Part shown: one piece after another, positions 44,570-54,056 of the stretch
How the letters are laid out: every line of letters begins with the position of its first letter
How positions within the stretch are numbered: the stretch's first letter is position 1
NCBI GenBank assembly: GCA_016787225.1
Contig: JAEUUY010000022.1
Coordinates: forward strand, 173,014-237,013
Direction of reading: 5' to 3'
Length of the DNA: 64,000 nucleotides
From: Chitinophagales bacterium
GTDB lineage: Bacteria > Bacteroidota > Bacteroidia > Chitinophagales > JADJOU01
Position numbers and translations under genes: made by a program
Notes under the pieces: model-generated
What the model saw: the letters and a program-made list of their open reading frames with translations, nothing else
What the model was told of the DNA's origin: nothing
Database searches by the model: none

Positions 44570-45763
44570 ATGCGCTTTCTCAGCTTTTTTTTCCTAATGT
44601 TAATGAGTTCGAATGGGATTACTCAATGCGGCAATCGCTATAATGCCGCTATCTTTCCAAATGTCAAAACGACTACCTATCAGTTTGGAGAGAATATAAC
44701 ATACACTGGTGCCAATCAAAAATTAAATCTTGATTTATATACGCCCATAGGTGATACTACCCCTTCCGGAGACTTATTTAAAAATAGACCTTGTATAGTC
44801 TTTTGTTTTGGAGGGGCATTTGTTTCGGGGACCCGCACTTCTCCAGAATTGACCTTTTTTGCTAGCAGTCTAGCACAACGTGGCTTTGTGTGCGCAAGTA
44901 TAGATTATAGACTAGACAATCAAGCAAACATGACCGCCAATGGTGAAAATGGTTCGGTAATTCGAGCCGTGCAAGATGCTAAGGCTGCCGTACGTTTTTT
45001 AAAATCAAAATCAGCGGATTTCGGTATAGATAGTACTATGATGTTTATTGGTGGAACCTCAGCAGGAGGAGTTACGGCGCTGACTTTAGGATATTCGCAG
45101 TTCAATGAACTATCAGATTCTGTCAAAACCGCTATCAATTCTCTGGGCGGCTGGGAAGGCTCTACCAATAACCTGTCACAAAGTTCCCAGGTCAAAGGGA
45201 TATTTAATTTTGCAGGAGCTATACTAGATACCGCCCATATTGTAGCCAATGATCTTCCCATTTATCTTAATCATGCTAACGGAGACGCTACGGTTCCATT
45301 TCGTTCAGGATACCCACTAAATGGCCAGTCTAAAACCTTTATGCATGGCAGCTTTAATATAGCACAACGCATGAAAGAAAAGGGAAATTATTATGTTTTA
45401 GATTCATTTAGTTCCACAAATCATCCTGCTTTCGCCGACCCTAATATTCTTACAGGCCTTGGATTATTAAATACGACATTAGAAAATTTGAGAAAATTTC
45501 TATACAAGGTAATGAAATGCGATCAAGCTACAGGAAATATACAGACTAAAAATCAAGCTAGTTTAATATTGGAAAATCCTGTAAAGTCTGTGCTTTATTT
45601 TAATGAAGAAATCAACTTAAATGACATTTCTCTTTATAATTTGCTAGGGAATAGAATATCCTTAGAAATAGAAAATTCTAATTCTGTCTCCATCCTCCAT
45701 TTGCCTAGGGGTTTATATATTTTGAAGTACAAAGATGTGGTGCAAAAGTTAATATTCGAATGA
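44570..45763 (+). CDS. Secreted alpha/beta hydrolase (esterase-like) with T9SS domain
   Basis: A 397-residue secreted hydrolase. The signal peptide ends near GITQ. The oxyanion region CFGGAFVSG replaces the usual HGGG. The nucleophile is in GGTSAGG (GxSxG), and a histidine in SSTNHPAF fits the triad. The C-terminal 75 residues form a type IX sorting domain (ISLYNLLGNRISLE, LPRGLYILKY). Substrate is unknown; carboxylesterase or polysaccharide deacetylase-like roles are possible. Its stop overlaps the ATG of the ORF6N gene (ATGA). Confidence 0.85.
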   Translation: MRFLSFFFLMLMSSNGITQCGNRYNAAIFPNVKTTTYQFGENITYTGANQKLNLDLYTPIGDTTPSGDLFKNRPCIVFCFGGAFVSGTRTSPELTFFASSLAQRGFVCASIDYRLDNQANMTANGENGSVIRAVQDAKAAVRFLKSKSADFGIDSTMMFIGGTSAGGVTALTLGYSQFNELSDSVKTAINSLGGWEGSTNNLSQSSQVKGIFNFAGAILDTAHIVANDLPIYLNHANGDATVPFRSGYPLNGQSKTFMHGSFNIAQRMKEKGNYYVLDSFSSTNHPAFADPNILTGLGLLNTTLENLRKFLYKVMKCDQATGNIQTKNQASLILENPVKSVLYFNEEINLNDISLYNLLGNRISLEIENSNSVSILHLPRGLYILKYKDVVQKLIFE

Positions 45764-46269
45764 GGAGTAGAATGGATTTGATACAAATTCAAAATAAAAT
45801 CTATACCATTCGGCAGCAGAGAGTCATGCTTGATTATGACTTAGCTGCCATGTATGAAGTAGAGACGCGTGCTTTAAATCAATCCGTAAAGAGGAATTTA
45901 AAACGATTTCCATCTGATTTTATGTTTCAATTTACTACCCAAGAATGGGAAGCAATGTCGTCACAAATTGTGATGACATCTAGCTCCAAGAGACCAAAGG
46001 CAGCTATCCCCTATGCCTTTACCGAACAAGGCTTGGCCATGCTCAGCGGAATCCTAAACTCTGACAAAGCCATCGAGGTCAATATCAGTATAATGAGAGC
46101 TTTCGTTCTTATTCGCACATTAGCCTTGACCTACAAAGAACTGAGTGAGCGACTAAAAATTCTTGAGGATAAATTTCCAGATATTTATAAAGCTATAAAT
46201 TATCTGCTAGACAAGGACAAAAACGAAGTAAAACAAAAAGAAAGAACTAAAATTGGATTTAAAAAATAA
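45760..46269 (+). CDS. ORF6N domain protein
   Basis: A 169-residue protein with the ORF6N domain (about 5-95; [50 protein letters not shown]), found in phage antirepressor-type proteins and common as single genes in Bacteroidota. The C-terminal part is helical and lysine-rich. It overlaps the hydrolase stop codon and is followed 2 bp later by methylmalonyl-CoA mutase, so it is transcribed with unrelated genes. A start at the second ATG (45772) is equally possible. Confidence 0.85.
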   Translation: MRSRMDLIQIQNKIYTIRQQRVMLDYDLAAMYEVETRALNQSVKRNLKRFPSDFMFQFTTQEWEAMSSQIVMTSSSKRPKAAIPYAFTEQGLAMLSGILNSDKAIEVNISIMRAFVLIRTLALTYKELSERLKILEDKFPDIYKAINYLLDKDKNEVKQKERTKIGFKK

Positions 46270-46271
46270 CT

Positions 46272-48377
46272 ATGTCATATTCATTTGAAGAACTATACCG
46301 CAGTGCAGAAAAGATAGAAAAATCTGTCTATAAATTTGTAGAAGGAATAGATGTCAAATCTGGTTATACAGCTCAAGATTCAGAAAATTTAGAACACATT
46401 GGCTATAGCTGCGGTCAGCCGCCTTTTTTGAGGGGTCCTTATGCATCGATGTACATCAACAAACCTTGGACGATTCGTCAGTATGCAGGATTTTCTACCG
46501 CAGAAAAGTCGAATGCCTTTTACCGAAAAAATCTAGCATCTGGTCAGAAAGGATTGTCTGTTGCTTTTGACTTAGCTACCCATAGAGGCTATGATAGTGA
46601 TCATCCGCGCGTTATTGGCGATGTAGGCATGGCAGGTGTGGCTATCGATTCGGTTGAGGATATGAAAATTTTATTCGATCAAATCCCATTGGATGAGATG
46701 TCCGTTTCTATGACCATGAATGGTGCTGTCATTCCTATTATGGCTTTTTATATTGTAGCAGCTGAAGAGCAAGGTGTAAGTCCTGACAAGCTTTCAGGTA
46801 CTATTCAGAATGATATACTCAAGGAGTTTATGGTACGTAATACCTATATCTATCCTCCTAAACCGTCTATGCGCTTGATAGCTGATATTTTTCAATATAC
46901 CTCGAAGAAAATGCCAAAATTCAATTCTATATCTATTTCTGGCTATCATATTCAAGAGGCTGGGGCGAGCGCAGATATAGAACTAGCCTATACCTTGGCA
47001 GATGGTTTGGAATATCTCAAACTAGGTGTGGAGAGTGGACTGGCTATTGATGATTTTGCACCACGACTATCGTTCTTCTGGGGGATAGGAATGAATCATT
47101 TTATGGAGATAGCTAAGATGCGAGCAGGACGTGTACTATGGGCAGAAATAGTTAATCAATTTCAACCTAAAAATCCTAAATCGCTAGCTCTGAGGGCGCA
47201 TTGTCAGACGAGTGGTTGGAGTCTTACAGAACAAGACCCCTATAACAATGTGGCTCGCACCACGATTGAAGCTATGTCGGCAGCTTTTGGAGGTACTCAA
47301 TCACTGCACACCAATGCCTTGGATGAAGCCATTGCTCTGCCTACTGATTTCTCTGCGGCTATTGCTCGCAATACGCAGATACATATTCAAAAAAATACGA
47401 ATATCTGCAAAGCGATAGATCCATGGGCTGGGTCTCATTATGTGGAATACTTGACCGATCAGTTGATACAAAAAGCGAGAATACCGATTCAAGAAATCAC
47501 CGAAAACGGCGGTATGACGGCTGCTATAGAAAAAGGAATACCTAAAATGAGAATTGAAGAATCTGCCGCTAAGCGTCAGGCAAAAATTGATGGAGGTACT
47601 GATACTATAGTTGGAGTCAATAAATATAAGACTACCGAAGAGTCTAATATAGAAGTATTGTCTATTGACAATATGGAAGTATTGTCTAAACAAAAAAAAC
47701 GATTAAAGAAGATAAAAGCAGAGCGCAATGAAGAAAAGGTGCTAGCCTGCCTGCAAAAAATCACAATGGCTGCTACTGACTCTTCTATCAATATTTTGGA
47801 ATGTGCAGTTGAGGCTGCAAGGGAGCGTGCCACTTTAGGTGAAATATCAGATGCTTTGGAAAATGTATTTGGTCGCTATCATGCCAAACAAAATTTAATT
47901 TCAGGCGTATTTTCTAAAGAAATGAAGGATAATAAATTGTTTCAAGAGGCGACTATTCTCAGCCAACAGTTTGCAGATAAATTCGGTCGTCGTCCACGTA
48001 TTCTGATAGCAAAAATGGGTCAGGATGGTCATGATAGGGGCGCTAAAGTGATAGCGACTGCGTTCGCTGACTTAGGTTTTGATGTCGATATCAGTCCTAT
48101 GTTTCAAACTCCACAAGAGATCGCTAAACAAGCTGTTGAAAATGACGTGCACATAGTTGGCGTTTCTTCTCTTGCAGGGGGTCACAAATCTTTAATTAAG
48201 ACACTCAAAGAAGAACTGAATAGCTACGAGCGGGGCGATATCATGATCGTAGCAGGTGGAGTAATACCGCAACAGGATTATGACAATTTGTATAAAGACG
48301 GCGTTCAGTTCATCTTTGGACCTGGGTCTATCATAGCTGAAAGTGCAGGTGCTATTTTAAGGAATTTCCTAAATTAG
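46272..48377 (+). CDS. mutB: Methylmalonyl-CoA mutase large subunit
   Basis: A B12-dependent mutase interconverting succinyl-CoA and methylmalonyl-CoA. Of 701 residues, the TIM-barrel substrate domain ([28 protein letters not shown]) comes first. The C-terminal cobalamin domain has [12 protein letters not shown] (DxHxxG, about 576-587). The start matches the family. Heterodimeric enzymes have a small subunit upstream; here the gene before it is the ORF6N gene, so the partner is elsewhere or the protein is a homodimer. Its stop overlaps the convergent gene's stop by 4 bp. Confidence 0.95.
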   Translation: MSYSFEELYRSAEKIEKSVYKFVEGIDVKSGYTAQDSENLEHIGYSCGQPPFLRGPYASMYINKPWTIRQYAGFSTAEKSNAFYRKNLASGQKGLSVAFDLATHRGYDSDHPRVIGDVGMAGVAIDSVEDMKILFDQIPLDEMSVSMTMNGAVIPIMAFYIVAAEEQGVSPDKLSGTIQNDILKEFMVRNTYIYPPKPSMRLIADIFQYTSKKMPKFNSISISGYHIQEAGASADIELAYTLADGLEYLKLGVESGLAIDDFAPRLSFFWGIGMNHFMEIAKMRAGRVLWAEIVNQFQPKNPKSLALRAHCQTSGWSLTEQDPYNNVARTTIEAMSAAFGGTQSLHTNALDEAIALPTDFSAAIARNTQIHIQKNTNICKAIDPWAGSHYVEYLTDQLIQKARIPIQEITENGGMTAAIEKGIPKMRIEESAAKRQAKIDGGTDTIVGVNKYKTTEESNIEVLSIDNMEVLSKQKKRLKKIKAERNEEKVLACLQKITMAATDSSINILECAVEAARERATLGEISDALENVFGRYHAKQNLISGVFSKEMKDNKLFQEATILSQQFADKFGRRPRILIAKMGQDGHDRGAKVIATAFADLGFDVDISPMFQTPQEIAKQAVENDVHIVGVSSLAGGHKSLIKTLKEELNSYERGDIMIVAGGVIPQQDYDNLYKDGVQFIFGPGSIIAESAGAILRNFLN

Positions 48378-49600
48378 CGCATTCGATCCAAACGGTCTAT
48401 TTGAGCAGGTAGTAGTGGTATGCTGTAGCCTAGTTTTTCAGAAAATCGCTTATGTATTTTTTGACTATCAAAAAGGTGTTGATTTTCTTGATACACACTA
48501 TAGCCAAGAGGCTTGGCAGACATATTCAGTAGGGGATTCATGCGGTAGCCAATATTGACATACATATCCAAAGTTTTCTTTTTTCTAATAGTCACTGGTA
48601 GCATCAATAAGAAATCTTCTACAACCCACAAGCCTTCTCTCGATTTAGTAAATTGCAGTTTAGAATAATATTTTTTGACATCTATTTTTATACCAACAAG
48701 CCACAATAAAGTACGGGTCTTAAAATCAAGAAACTGCTTTGTCAAATTTTCATCATTGGCGGTGATAGCTACATGGAGGACGGCATAGGAATTTTCTTCT
48801 AAGTATACATCGATATTGGTGTAGTTGATGTTATCCTTGAAATATTTCCCCTGAATATGCAGTGCATTATGTCCTTTTATATTTTCTATGCCCAATAATT
48901 TATACTGAATGTCTTTGCTTTCCAAAAGTTGTGTGAAAATGAAATTGAGCATATTCACACCCTTTATATAGCTATAACCTGTGAGATAATTAAAATTCAA
49001 TTTTTTCCCTACTATTTTTCCTAAGGAATATTTTATGTCATTCATAAGTATAGTATCATCTTTTTTATAGAATTGTTTGACCTTCGGAAATGAACCAGAA
49101 ATATAGTAAGGGCGACTATCATCTTTCTTAGGAAATTGATAAACCTCCAAATCCATTTCTTGAAATCGAGCATATTGATCATTGACGATAAACTCTTCGC
49201 GATAAAAAACCGATTGACTAAATGACTTGCTTAAATGATTGGCATGAAAACTATCGAAGGCTCTTTGTATATAGTCTCGGGGGGCTATAGGACGAATAGT
49301 GGTAGATGGGAGTATATATTTTTTAGGAGATAAAAGCACCTTTGTAGGCAAGTGTACCGCCAGAAAAACCTTACGTTCATACCCTAAGGATGATATCACA
49401 ATACTATCTGTAGCTAGTAAATTACTTGGCAGTATTGCGGTTCCGTCAAGTTGACTATAACAAATATTATTTTGCGGCGATATAAGTACGGAGGCCCCAA
49501 CAAGTGGTATTTGAAGTGAGCTATCGTATATACTTAGTTTTATTTGAGACCAATACGAATTGGCCCAGCATAAAAATATCAAATAGACAAAATTTCTCAA
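48374..49600 (-). CDS. Exported carboxypeptidase-regulatory-like protein
   Basis: A 408-residue protein from a TTG start at 49600 that overlaps the stop of the DUF423 gene (TTGA). This start gives a proper signal peptide ([19 protein letters not shown]), whereas the frame opening at 49681 buries it. After the signal comes a carboxypeptidase-regulatory-like beta domain ([27 protein letters not shown]), then a large beta-rich region like the DUF5686 surface proteins. Outer-membrane location is likely. It is translationally coupled to the upstream gene. Confidence 0.72.
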   Translation of the reverse strand: MRNFVYLIFLCWANSYWSQIKLSIYDSSLQIPLVGASVLISPQNNICYSQLDGTAILPSNLLATDSIVISSLGYERKVFLAVHLPTKVLLSPKKYILPSTTIRPIAPRDYIQRAFDSFHANHLSKSFSQSVFYREEFIVNDQYARFQEMDLEVYQFPKKDDSRPYYISGSFPKVKQFYKKDDTILMNDIKYSLGKIVGKKLNFNYLTGYSYIKGVNMLNFIFTQLLESKDIQYKLLGIENIKGHNALHIQGKYFKDNINYTNIDVYLEENSYAVLHVAITANDENLTKQFLDFKTRTLLWLVGIKIDVKKYYSKLQFTKSREGLWVVEDFLLMLPVTIRKKKTLDMYVNIGYRMNPLLNMSAKPLGYSVYQENQHLFDSQKIHKRFSEKLGYSIPLLPAQIDRLDRMR

Positions 49601-49974
49601 TCGGTTTTTTGATAAAAATGATACGACATGGACAGCCACCCGATCACAAAAAGAATTCCCCCTAGCGGAGTCACTGGCCAAAGGAAATGAAAATTGATGT
49701 GGTGAATAGCCTCGGTAGTCATGAGGACATTCGAGCCTGTAAAAAATAGGATACCGAATATAAATAATAATGCAGCTTTCTGTAATACCTTGTTATATGT
49801 CTGTGTCACAATGTATAATAGAGGTGCAAGATGAAAGAACAAATACTCAACGCCTACTCTGTAGGAGTTATAATGCTGATCACTGATTTTACCTTTGACA
49901 CCATGTGCCCCAAAAGCTCCAATCAATACACCTAAAGCACCAATAATACCGATACTTAGTCCAATTTTTCGCAT
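49597..49974 (-). CDS. DUF423 membrane protein
   Basis: A 125-residue protein with four hydrophobic segments and the DUF423 signature GAFGAHG, then HYNSYRVGVEYLFFH and LGGILFVIGWLSM. The ATG at 49974 is used (MRKIGLSIGIIG); a TTG at 49992 lies over the promoter. The family includes E. coli YgdD; its role is not known. A TAAATTTG box on the minus strand at 49990-49997 is divergent from the next gene's. Confidence 0.88.
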   Translation of the reverse strand: MRKIGLSIGIIGALGVLIGAFGAHGVKGKISDQHYNSYRVGVEYLFFHLAPLLYIVTQTYNKVLQKAALLFIFGILFFTGSNVLMTTEAIHHINFHFLWPVTPLGGILFVIGWLSMSYHFYQKTD

Positions 49975-49989
49975 GACTTTAGTTTTTGT

Positions 49990-50027
49990 CAAATTTAGAA
50001 CTAATAAAATTTCTCTAGTTAAATTTG
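49990..50027. promoter_or_regulatory. Divergent -7 elements
   Basis: TAAATTTG occurs on the minus strand at 49990-49997, for the DUF423 gene, and on the plus strand at 50020-50027, for the DUF486 gene, only 22 bp apart. The two promoters face away from each other and may influence one another. Confidence 0.5.
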
Positions 50028-50046
50028 TGTTTTATTGTTTAAATAC

Positions 50047-50418
50047 ATGTCAAAATCTCTCCTTACGATATTCTTACTTACTTGCTACAATATTTTTATG
50101 ACCTTAGCTTGGTATGGGCATTTAAAGCTGGCAGAGTGGACATGGTTTCAGCGATTGGGTATTTTCTCTATCATATTGTTTAGCTGGGGAATTGCATTTT
50201 TTGAATACTGCTTTCAAGTGCCCGCCAATAAGATGGGATATCAGGGAAATGGTGGACCATTTAGCTTACTTGAGTTAAAAGTTTTACAAGAGGTATTGAC
50301 CTTGTTGATTTTCGTGGTGTTTTCTGTTGTGTTTTTTAAATCAGAATCTTTGAGATGGAATCACGCTATCGGGTTATTTTTTTTAGTACTTTCGGTATAT
50401 TTTGTTTTTAAGAAGTAA
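50047..50418 (+). CDS. DUF486 (DMT-like) membrane protein
   Basis: A 123-residue protein with four hydrophobic segments. The family signature lies in TLAWYGHLK and in FFEYCFQVPANKMGYQG. The ATG at 50047 is used; a TTG four codons earlier is possible. DUF486 proteins are small relatives of the drug/metabolite transporter fold, and substrate is not known. The gene is followed by a 210-bp gap in which I see only the next gene's promoter (TAAATTTG, 50592-50599). Confidence 0.87.
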   Translation: MSKSLLTIFLLTCYNIFMTLAWYGHLKLAEWTWFQRLGIFSIILFSWGIAFFEYCFQVPANKMGYQGNGGPFSLLELKVLQEVLTLLIFVVFSVVFFKSESLRWNHAIGLFFLVLSVYFVFKK

Positions 50419-50628
50419 CTGAGAAGTTGTAGATAAGTCTTAAGAAAATTGACTCCATTAGATTGATTTACAAATTCAATTGAGATTGGCTTTGTGTTGG
50501 TGAGGCGTTAACAAATACTTTTATTAAAATGCTGCGGATAGATAAATCATAACACTTTTCACTTTTAAAATTACCATTTGGCAATAATTGCTAAATTTGC
50601 TCACTTAAAATCAAAATAATTAAAAACA

Positions 50629-51381
50629 ATGAAAAATCAAATTTTAAACTTACTTGTAATTACAACCTTCGCTTTTTTACTAGGCTCATGCTCCAAAGAT
50701 GATAATAGCACAGGAAGTGGTGGAGTGAATTCTGGGCCATTCCCTACGACAAATTCTCCCAATAGTCCCAATGCAGCCGTAAATACGCAGCCTACGGGGT
50801 GTGGTACCTTCTATCCGATGTTCAAAAATTCTAATTATACATTCTCGGTAAATGGGTCAAGCTCAGATACTATATATGGTAGCTTTCCGGGAACAGATAC
50901 CACAGTTGATGGAAAAAAGTATACAATATTAAATAGTTCACAGCCAAGTGTAGGTAATACAAGAGGTTTTTTAAGACGTGATGGAGGTAAACTTATTTCT
51001 TACTCATATACTTCACCTACCAAATTTGAATTGATCATTCTGGATGAAACAAAAAAGGTAAATGAAGAATGGCAAGGTGGTCAATTTGTTATATCAAATT
51101 CTGGCATCGAAGCCGTGAATTCCTATACGTTGAAAATAGTTAAACAACATTCAAGTTATACCTTATCGAATGGGTTAAAGTTTAATGATGTTATCGAGGT
51201 TAATATGAAGTTAAAAGTAGAGATGAAAATGAATGGAGCTGTTGTTTCTTCAACTATTACTGACGGGGGTACACAATTTTATGCTAAGTGTGTTGGTGTT
51301 ATTAGAACATTTACACCGAAGAATCCCACTTTTGGATTAATGAATGATTATATTCAAGAAGTGAAAAGATATAAGATGTAA
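50629..51381 (+). CDS. Lipoprotein, unknown (250 aa)
   Basis: A 250-residue lipoprotein: lipobox LLGSCSKDD, a serine/glycine/asparagine-rich linker (about 25-55), then a beta-rich domain (YPMFKNSNYTFSVNGSSSD, VDGKKYTILNS) reminiscent of extracellular carbohydrate-associated or lipocalin-type domains. No family was recognised. It has a TAAATTTG box 30 bp upstream and is followed after 15 bp by dnaX, so dnaX may be read from this promoter. Confidence 0.75.
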   Translation: MKNQILNLLVITTFAFLLGSCSKDDNSTGSGGVNSGPFPTTNSPNSPNAAVNTQPTGCGTFYPMFKNSNYTFSVNGSSSDTIYGSFPGTDTTVDGKKYTILNSSQPSVGNTRGFLRRDGGKLISYSYTSPTKFELIILDETKKVNEEWQGGQFVISNSGIEAVNSYTLKIVKQHSSYTLSNGLKFNDVIEVNMKLKVEMKMNGAVVSSTITDGGTQFYAKCVGVIRTFTPKNPTFGLMNDYIQEVKRYKM

Positions 51382-51396
51382 TAACGTTTTAAAGAA

Positions 51397-53043
51397 TTGA
51401 GCGAAGCATTTATAGTATCAGCCCGAAAGTACCGCCCCCAAAGATTTGACGAGGTGGTAGGTCAGGAAGCGACTACCCAGACGCTCAAGAATGCTATTCG
51501 CAATAAGCAACTCGCTCATTCTTTCTTATTTACTGGATCACGTGGTATAGGTAAAACAACGATAGCCAGAATTTTTGCTAAAACAATAAATTGTAAAGAA
51601 TTACAACCTGATGGAGAGGCATGTAATCAATGCGATGCCTGCCTTTCTTTTAACCGTAACGCTTCATTCAATATTATAGAGCTCGATGCTGCTAGTAAGA
51701 ACTCGGTTGATGATATCAGAGAATTAATCGAACAGGTACAATATGCACCCCAAAATGCAGAGTACAAGGTCTTCATCATAGACGAGGTCCACATGCTTTC
51801 CGCATCAGCATTTAATGCTTTTCTCAAAACCCTAGAGGAACCACCTAGTTATGCTAAATTTATCTTGGCTACGACAGAAAAGCACAAAATTCTCCCTACC
51901 ATACTTTCCCGTTGTCAGATTTATGATTTTAAGCGAATATCAATCGGAGATATCCAAAATCATCTGCATAAAATAGCTGGCAAAGAGAATATAGAAGCAG
52001 ATGACAACTCTCTCAATCTTATAGCACAGAAAGCCGATGGAGGCTTGCGAGACGCTCTATCTATGTTTGACCGCTTGGTAAGTATGAATGGGCAGAAGCT
52101 AGTGTATGATACAGTTATCAAGAGTCTAAACATACTTGATTATGTAGTATATTTTCAGTTTATCGATAACATAGTGAAGGAGCAGAGCGATACAGTTTTA
52201 TTATTGCTAAATGATGTACTGACCAATGGCTTTGACCTCGACACCTTTCTTTCTGGATTGGCTGAGCATATACGTAATTTATGGGTTGCTAAGAAAGAAT
52301 CTACCTTATCCTTGTTAGAATACAATGCTGAGGTAAAGGCCCAATTTGTAGCACAAGGCAAAGAACTGGATGAGGCCTATATGCTCAATCTACTCCAAGT
52401 CATATCGGAATGTGAGGTACAGATGAAAACGACTAGAAATCGGAGATTGGTGGTCGAGCTCGCTCTTTTGAAAATGAGTTATCTTAGAAAATTAATGAAT
52501 TCTAGTTGGACAGAGCTAGGCGAAAAAAAAAAATCTGACGGATTAGCTACCCCAGCTATAAAATCCGAAAGAAAAGAGATTCCAGCTCCACAGCAACCAA
52601 GCACGCCGAACAACAGTCAGTTTGGAATCAAGCTAGATGATATTCTGAACAAGGTAGATCAAAATCTCAAACAAGAACCGAGTAAAAAACCCGAGTACAA
52701 ACCTATATTGAATTCTGATTTATGGACTCAAATAGTTGAGCGATTTGATGGTACTCTGTCAGAAAAACAAATGCTTAAAGCTCTAAGACCAGAAATCGAA
52801 AACGAGACTTTCATTCTTCATTTAGAAAGTGAGAGTTTAGCTAAAATGGTAGAAGCTACTTTCCCAAATCTTAAGAAGATTTATACCGAAATTTCAGGCG
52901 ATTTAGCACACTTTAAATGTATCGTAGATACATCGAATCAAGTCGAAGATGTTAGTAAACGTCAAGCATTTGAAGACTTGGCGAAGAAATATCCTATCTT
53001 AAATGATATTCATGATACGTTTAAGTTGGATTTTCATAGTTAG
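51397..53043 (+). CDS. dnaX: DNA polymerase III tau (and gamma) subunit
   Basis: Clamp-loader ATPase, 548 residues, TTG start. Walker A is GSRGIGKT at 47-54. Zinc ligands are C66, C76, C79 and C82. DEVH lies at 129-132, and the SRC motif is in TILSRCQIYDF. After domain III comes a hydrophilic linker beginning near 375 and a C-terminal tau-like domain (about 440-548). Eleven consecutive A residues at codons 376-379 can produce a short gamma-like form by slippage. The stop overlaps that of the convergent galE by 4 bp. Confidence 0.96.
   Translation: MSEAFIVSARKYRPQRFDEVVGQEATTQTLKNAIRNKQLAHSFLFTGSRGIGKTTIARIFAKTINCKELQPDGEACNQCDACLSFNRNASFNIIELDAASKNSVDDIRELIEQVQYAPQNAEYKVFIIDEVHMLSASAFNAFLKTLEEPPSYAKFILATTEKHKILPTILSRCQIYDFKRISIGDIQNHLHKIAGKENIEADDNSLNLIAQKADGGLRDALSMFDRLVSMNGQKLVYDTVIKSLNILDYVVYFQFIDNIVKEQSDTVLLLLNDVLTNGFDLDTFLSGLAEHIRNLWVAKKESTLSLLEYNAEVKAQFVAQGKELDEAYMLNLLQVISECEVQMKTTRNRRLVVELALLKMSYLRKLMNSSWTELGEKKKSDGLATPAIKSERKEIPAPQQPSTPNNSQFGIKLDDILNKVDQNLKQEPSKKPEYKPILNSDLWTQIVERFDGTLSEKQMLKALRPEIENETFILHLESESLAKMVEATFPNLKKIYTEISGDLAHFKCIVDTSNQVEDVSKRQAFEDLAKKYPILNDIHDTFKLDFHS
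52523..52533 (+). other. A11 slippage tract in dnaX
   Basis: Eleven A residues encode part of E376 and K377-K379. One inserted A gives a TGA stop two codons later (reading ATC TGA); one deleted A gives a TAG stop after N-L-T-D. Both yield a product of about 380 residues that ends after the ATPase and collar domains, like gamma. Confidence 0.75.
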
Positions 53044-54056
53044 ACATGATTCTTTTTCTCCCATTCCCAGGCAGTAATCATCATTTCTTCAATACTTCTT
53101 TTAGTCTGCCAGTTTAGGACTTTAGAGGATTTCTGAGTGTCTGAATATACCGCAATGACATCGCCTTCTCTCGGTGGTGCTATTTCTTTATTGAGATGTA
53201 TGCCAGTAGCTTTTTCGAAAGCTGCTACAAGTTCTAGAACGGAAACCCCTTCACCAGAACCTACGTTGATGATTTCATGAGTATGTATAGTATTTAATTT
53301 AGATAAATATTTCAGGGCAGCAGTATGTGCCTCAGCTACGTCCATCACATGAATATAGTCTCGAATACAACTCCCATCCCTAGTCGGCAACTGATTGCCA
53401 AATATCATCAGCTTTTCAAATTTTCCTATGGCAGTACCTGTAATTCTCGGCACGAGATTATTTGGTATTACTGCAGGATTTTCTCCTATAAATCCTGCTG
53501 TGTGAGCCCCAACTGGATTGAAGTAACGCAGGGATATAAAGTTGGCAGGTATTTCAAGTTTTACATCTTCTAGCATGAGTTCGCCTACCACTTTGGTAGA
53601 GGCGTAGGGACTCTGTGCTGGATTGAGCTTGGTGGTTTCCGATACTGGCAGTGAGTCTATATTGCCATAGACCGAGCAGCTAGAGCTGAATACAAAATTA
53701 GCAACCTTATACTTTTTGACACATTCTAATAAATTTAATAAGCCTTCCACATTATTTCTATAATACAGCAAAGGTTCTTTCACACTTTCATCTACGTATT
53801 TATAAGCAGCGAAATGAATAATTCCTTCAATATTTTTTTCTGCTTGAAACACTTGTTCTAAAGCCACTTTATCACACAAGTCCACATTATAGAAGCTCGG
53901 CTTTTTGCCTGTTGTTTTTTCTATTCCTAGTAGCACCTCTTCTTTGGACCTGCTCAGATTGTCCACTACAATGACGTCATAGCCATTCTCCAGTAAATCT
54001 ACTACCGTATGTGAACCTATGTAGCCCGTGCCACCAGTGACGAGTACTTTCTTCAT
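53040..54056 (-). CDS. galE: UDP-glucose 4-epimerase
   Basis: Interconverts UDP-glucose and UDP-galactose. In 338 residues it has the NAD-binding motif TGGTGYIGSHT near 7-17, NLSRSKEEVL, and the catalytic Y-x-x-x-K in SPYASTKVVGE near 152. RYFNPVGAH is typical of GalE. Its ATG overlaps the bshA stop (ATGA), a sign of coupled translation. It may supply precursors for surface glycans with ugd and the decarboxylase gene further on. Confidence 0.95.
   Translation of the reverse strand: MKKVLVTGGTGYIGSHTVVDLLENGYDVIVVDNLSRSKEEVLLGIEKTTGKKPSFYNVDLCDKVALEQVFQAEKNIEGIIHFAAYKYVDESVKEPLLYYRNNVEGLLNLLECVKKYKVANFVFSSSCSVYGNIDSLPVSETTKLNPAQSPYASTKVVGELMLEDVKLEIPANFISLRYFNPVGAHTAGFIGENPAVIPNNLVPRITGTAIGKFEKLMIFGNQLPTRDGSCIRDYIHVMDVAEAHTAALKYLSKLNTIHTHEIINVGSGEGVSVLELVAAFEKATGIHLNKEIAPPREGDVIAVYSDTQKSSKVLNWQTKRSIEEMMITAWEWEKKNHV

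Noticed and set aside
46200..46290. Cobalamin riboswitch before methylmalonyl-CoA mutase
   Set aside because: The gap is 2 bp and no riboswitch-like sequence is present upstream.
47301..47693. 130-codon minus-strand frame opposite mutB
   Set aside because: Antisense shadow of a conserved enzyme.
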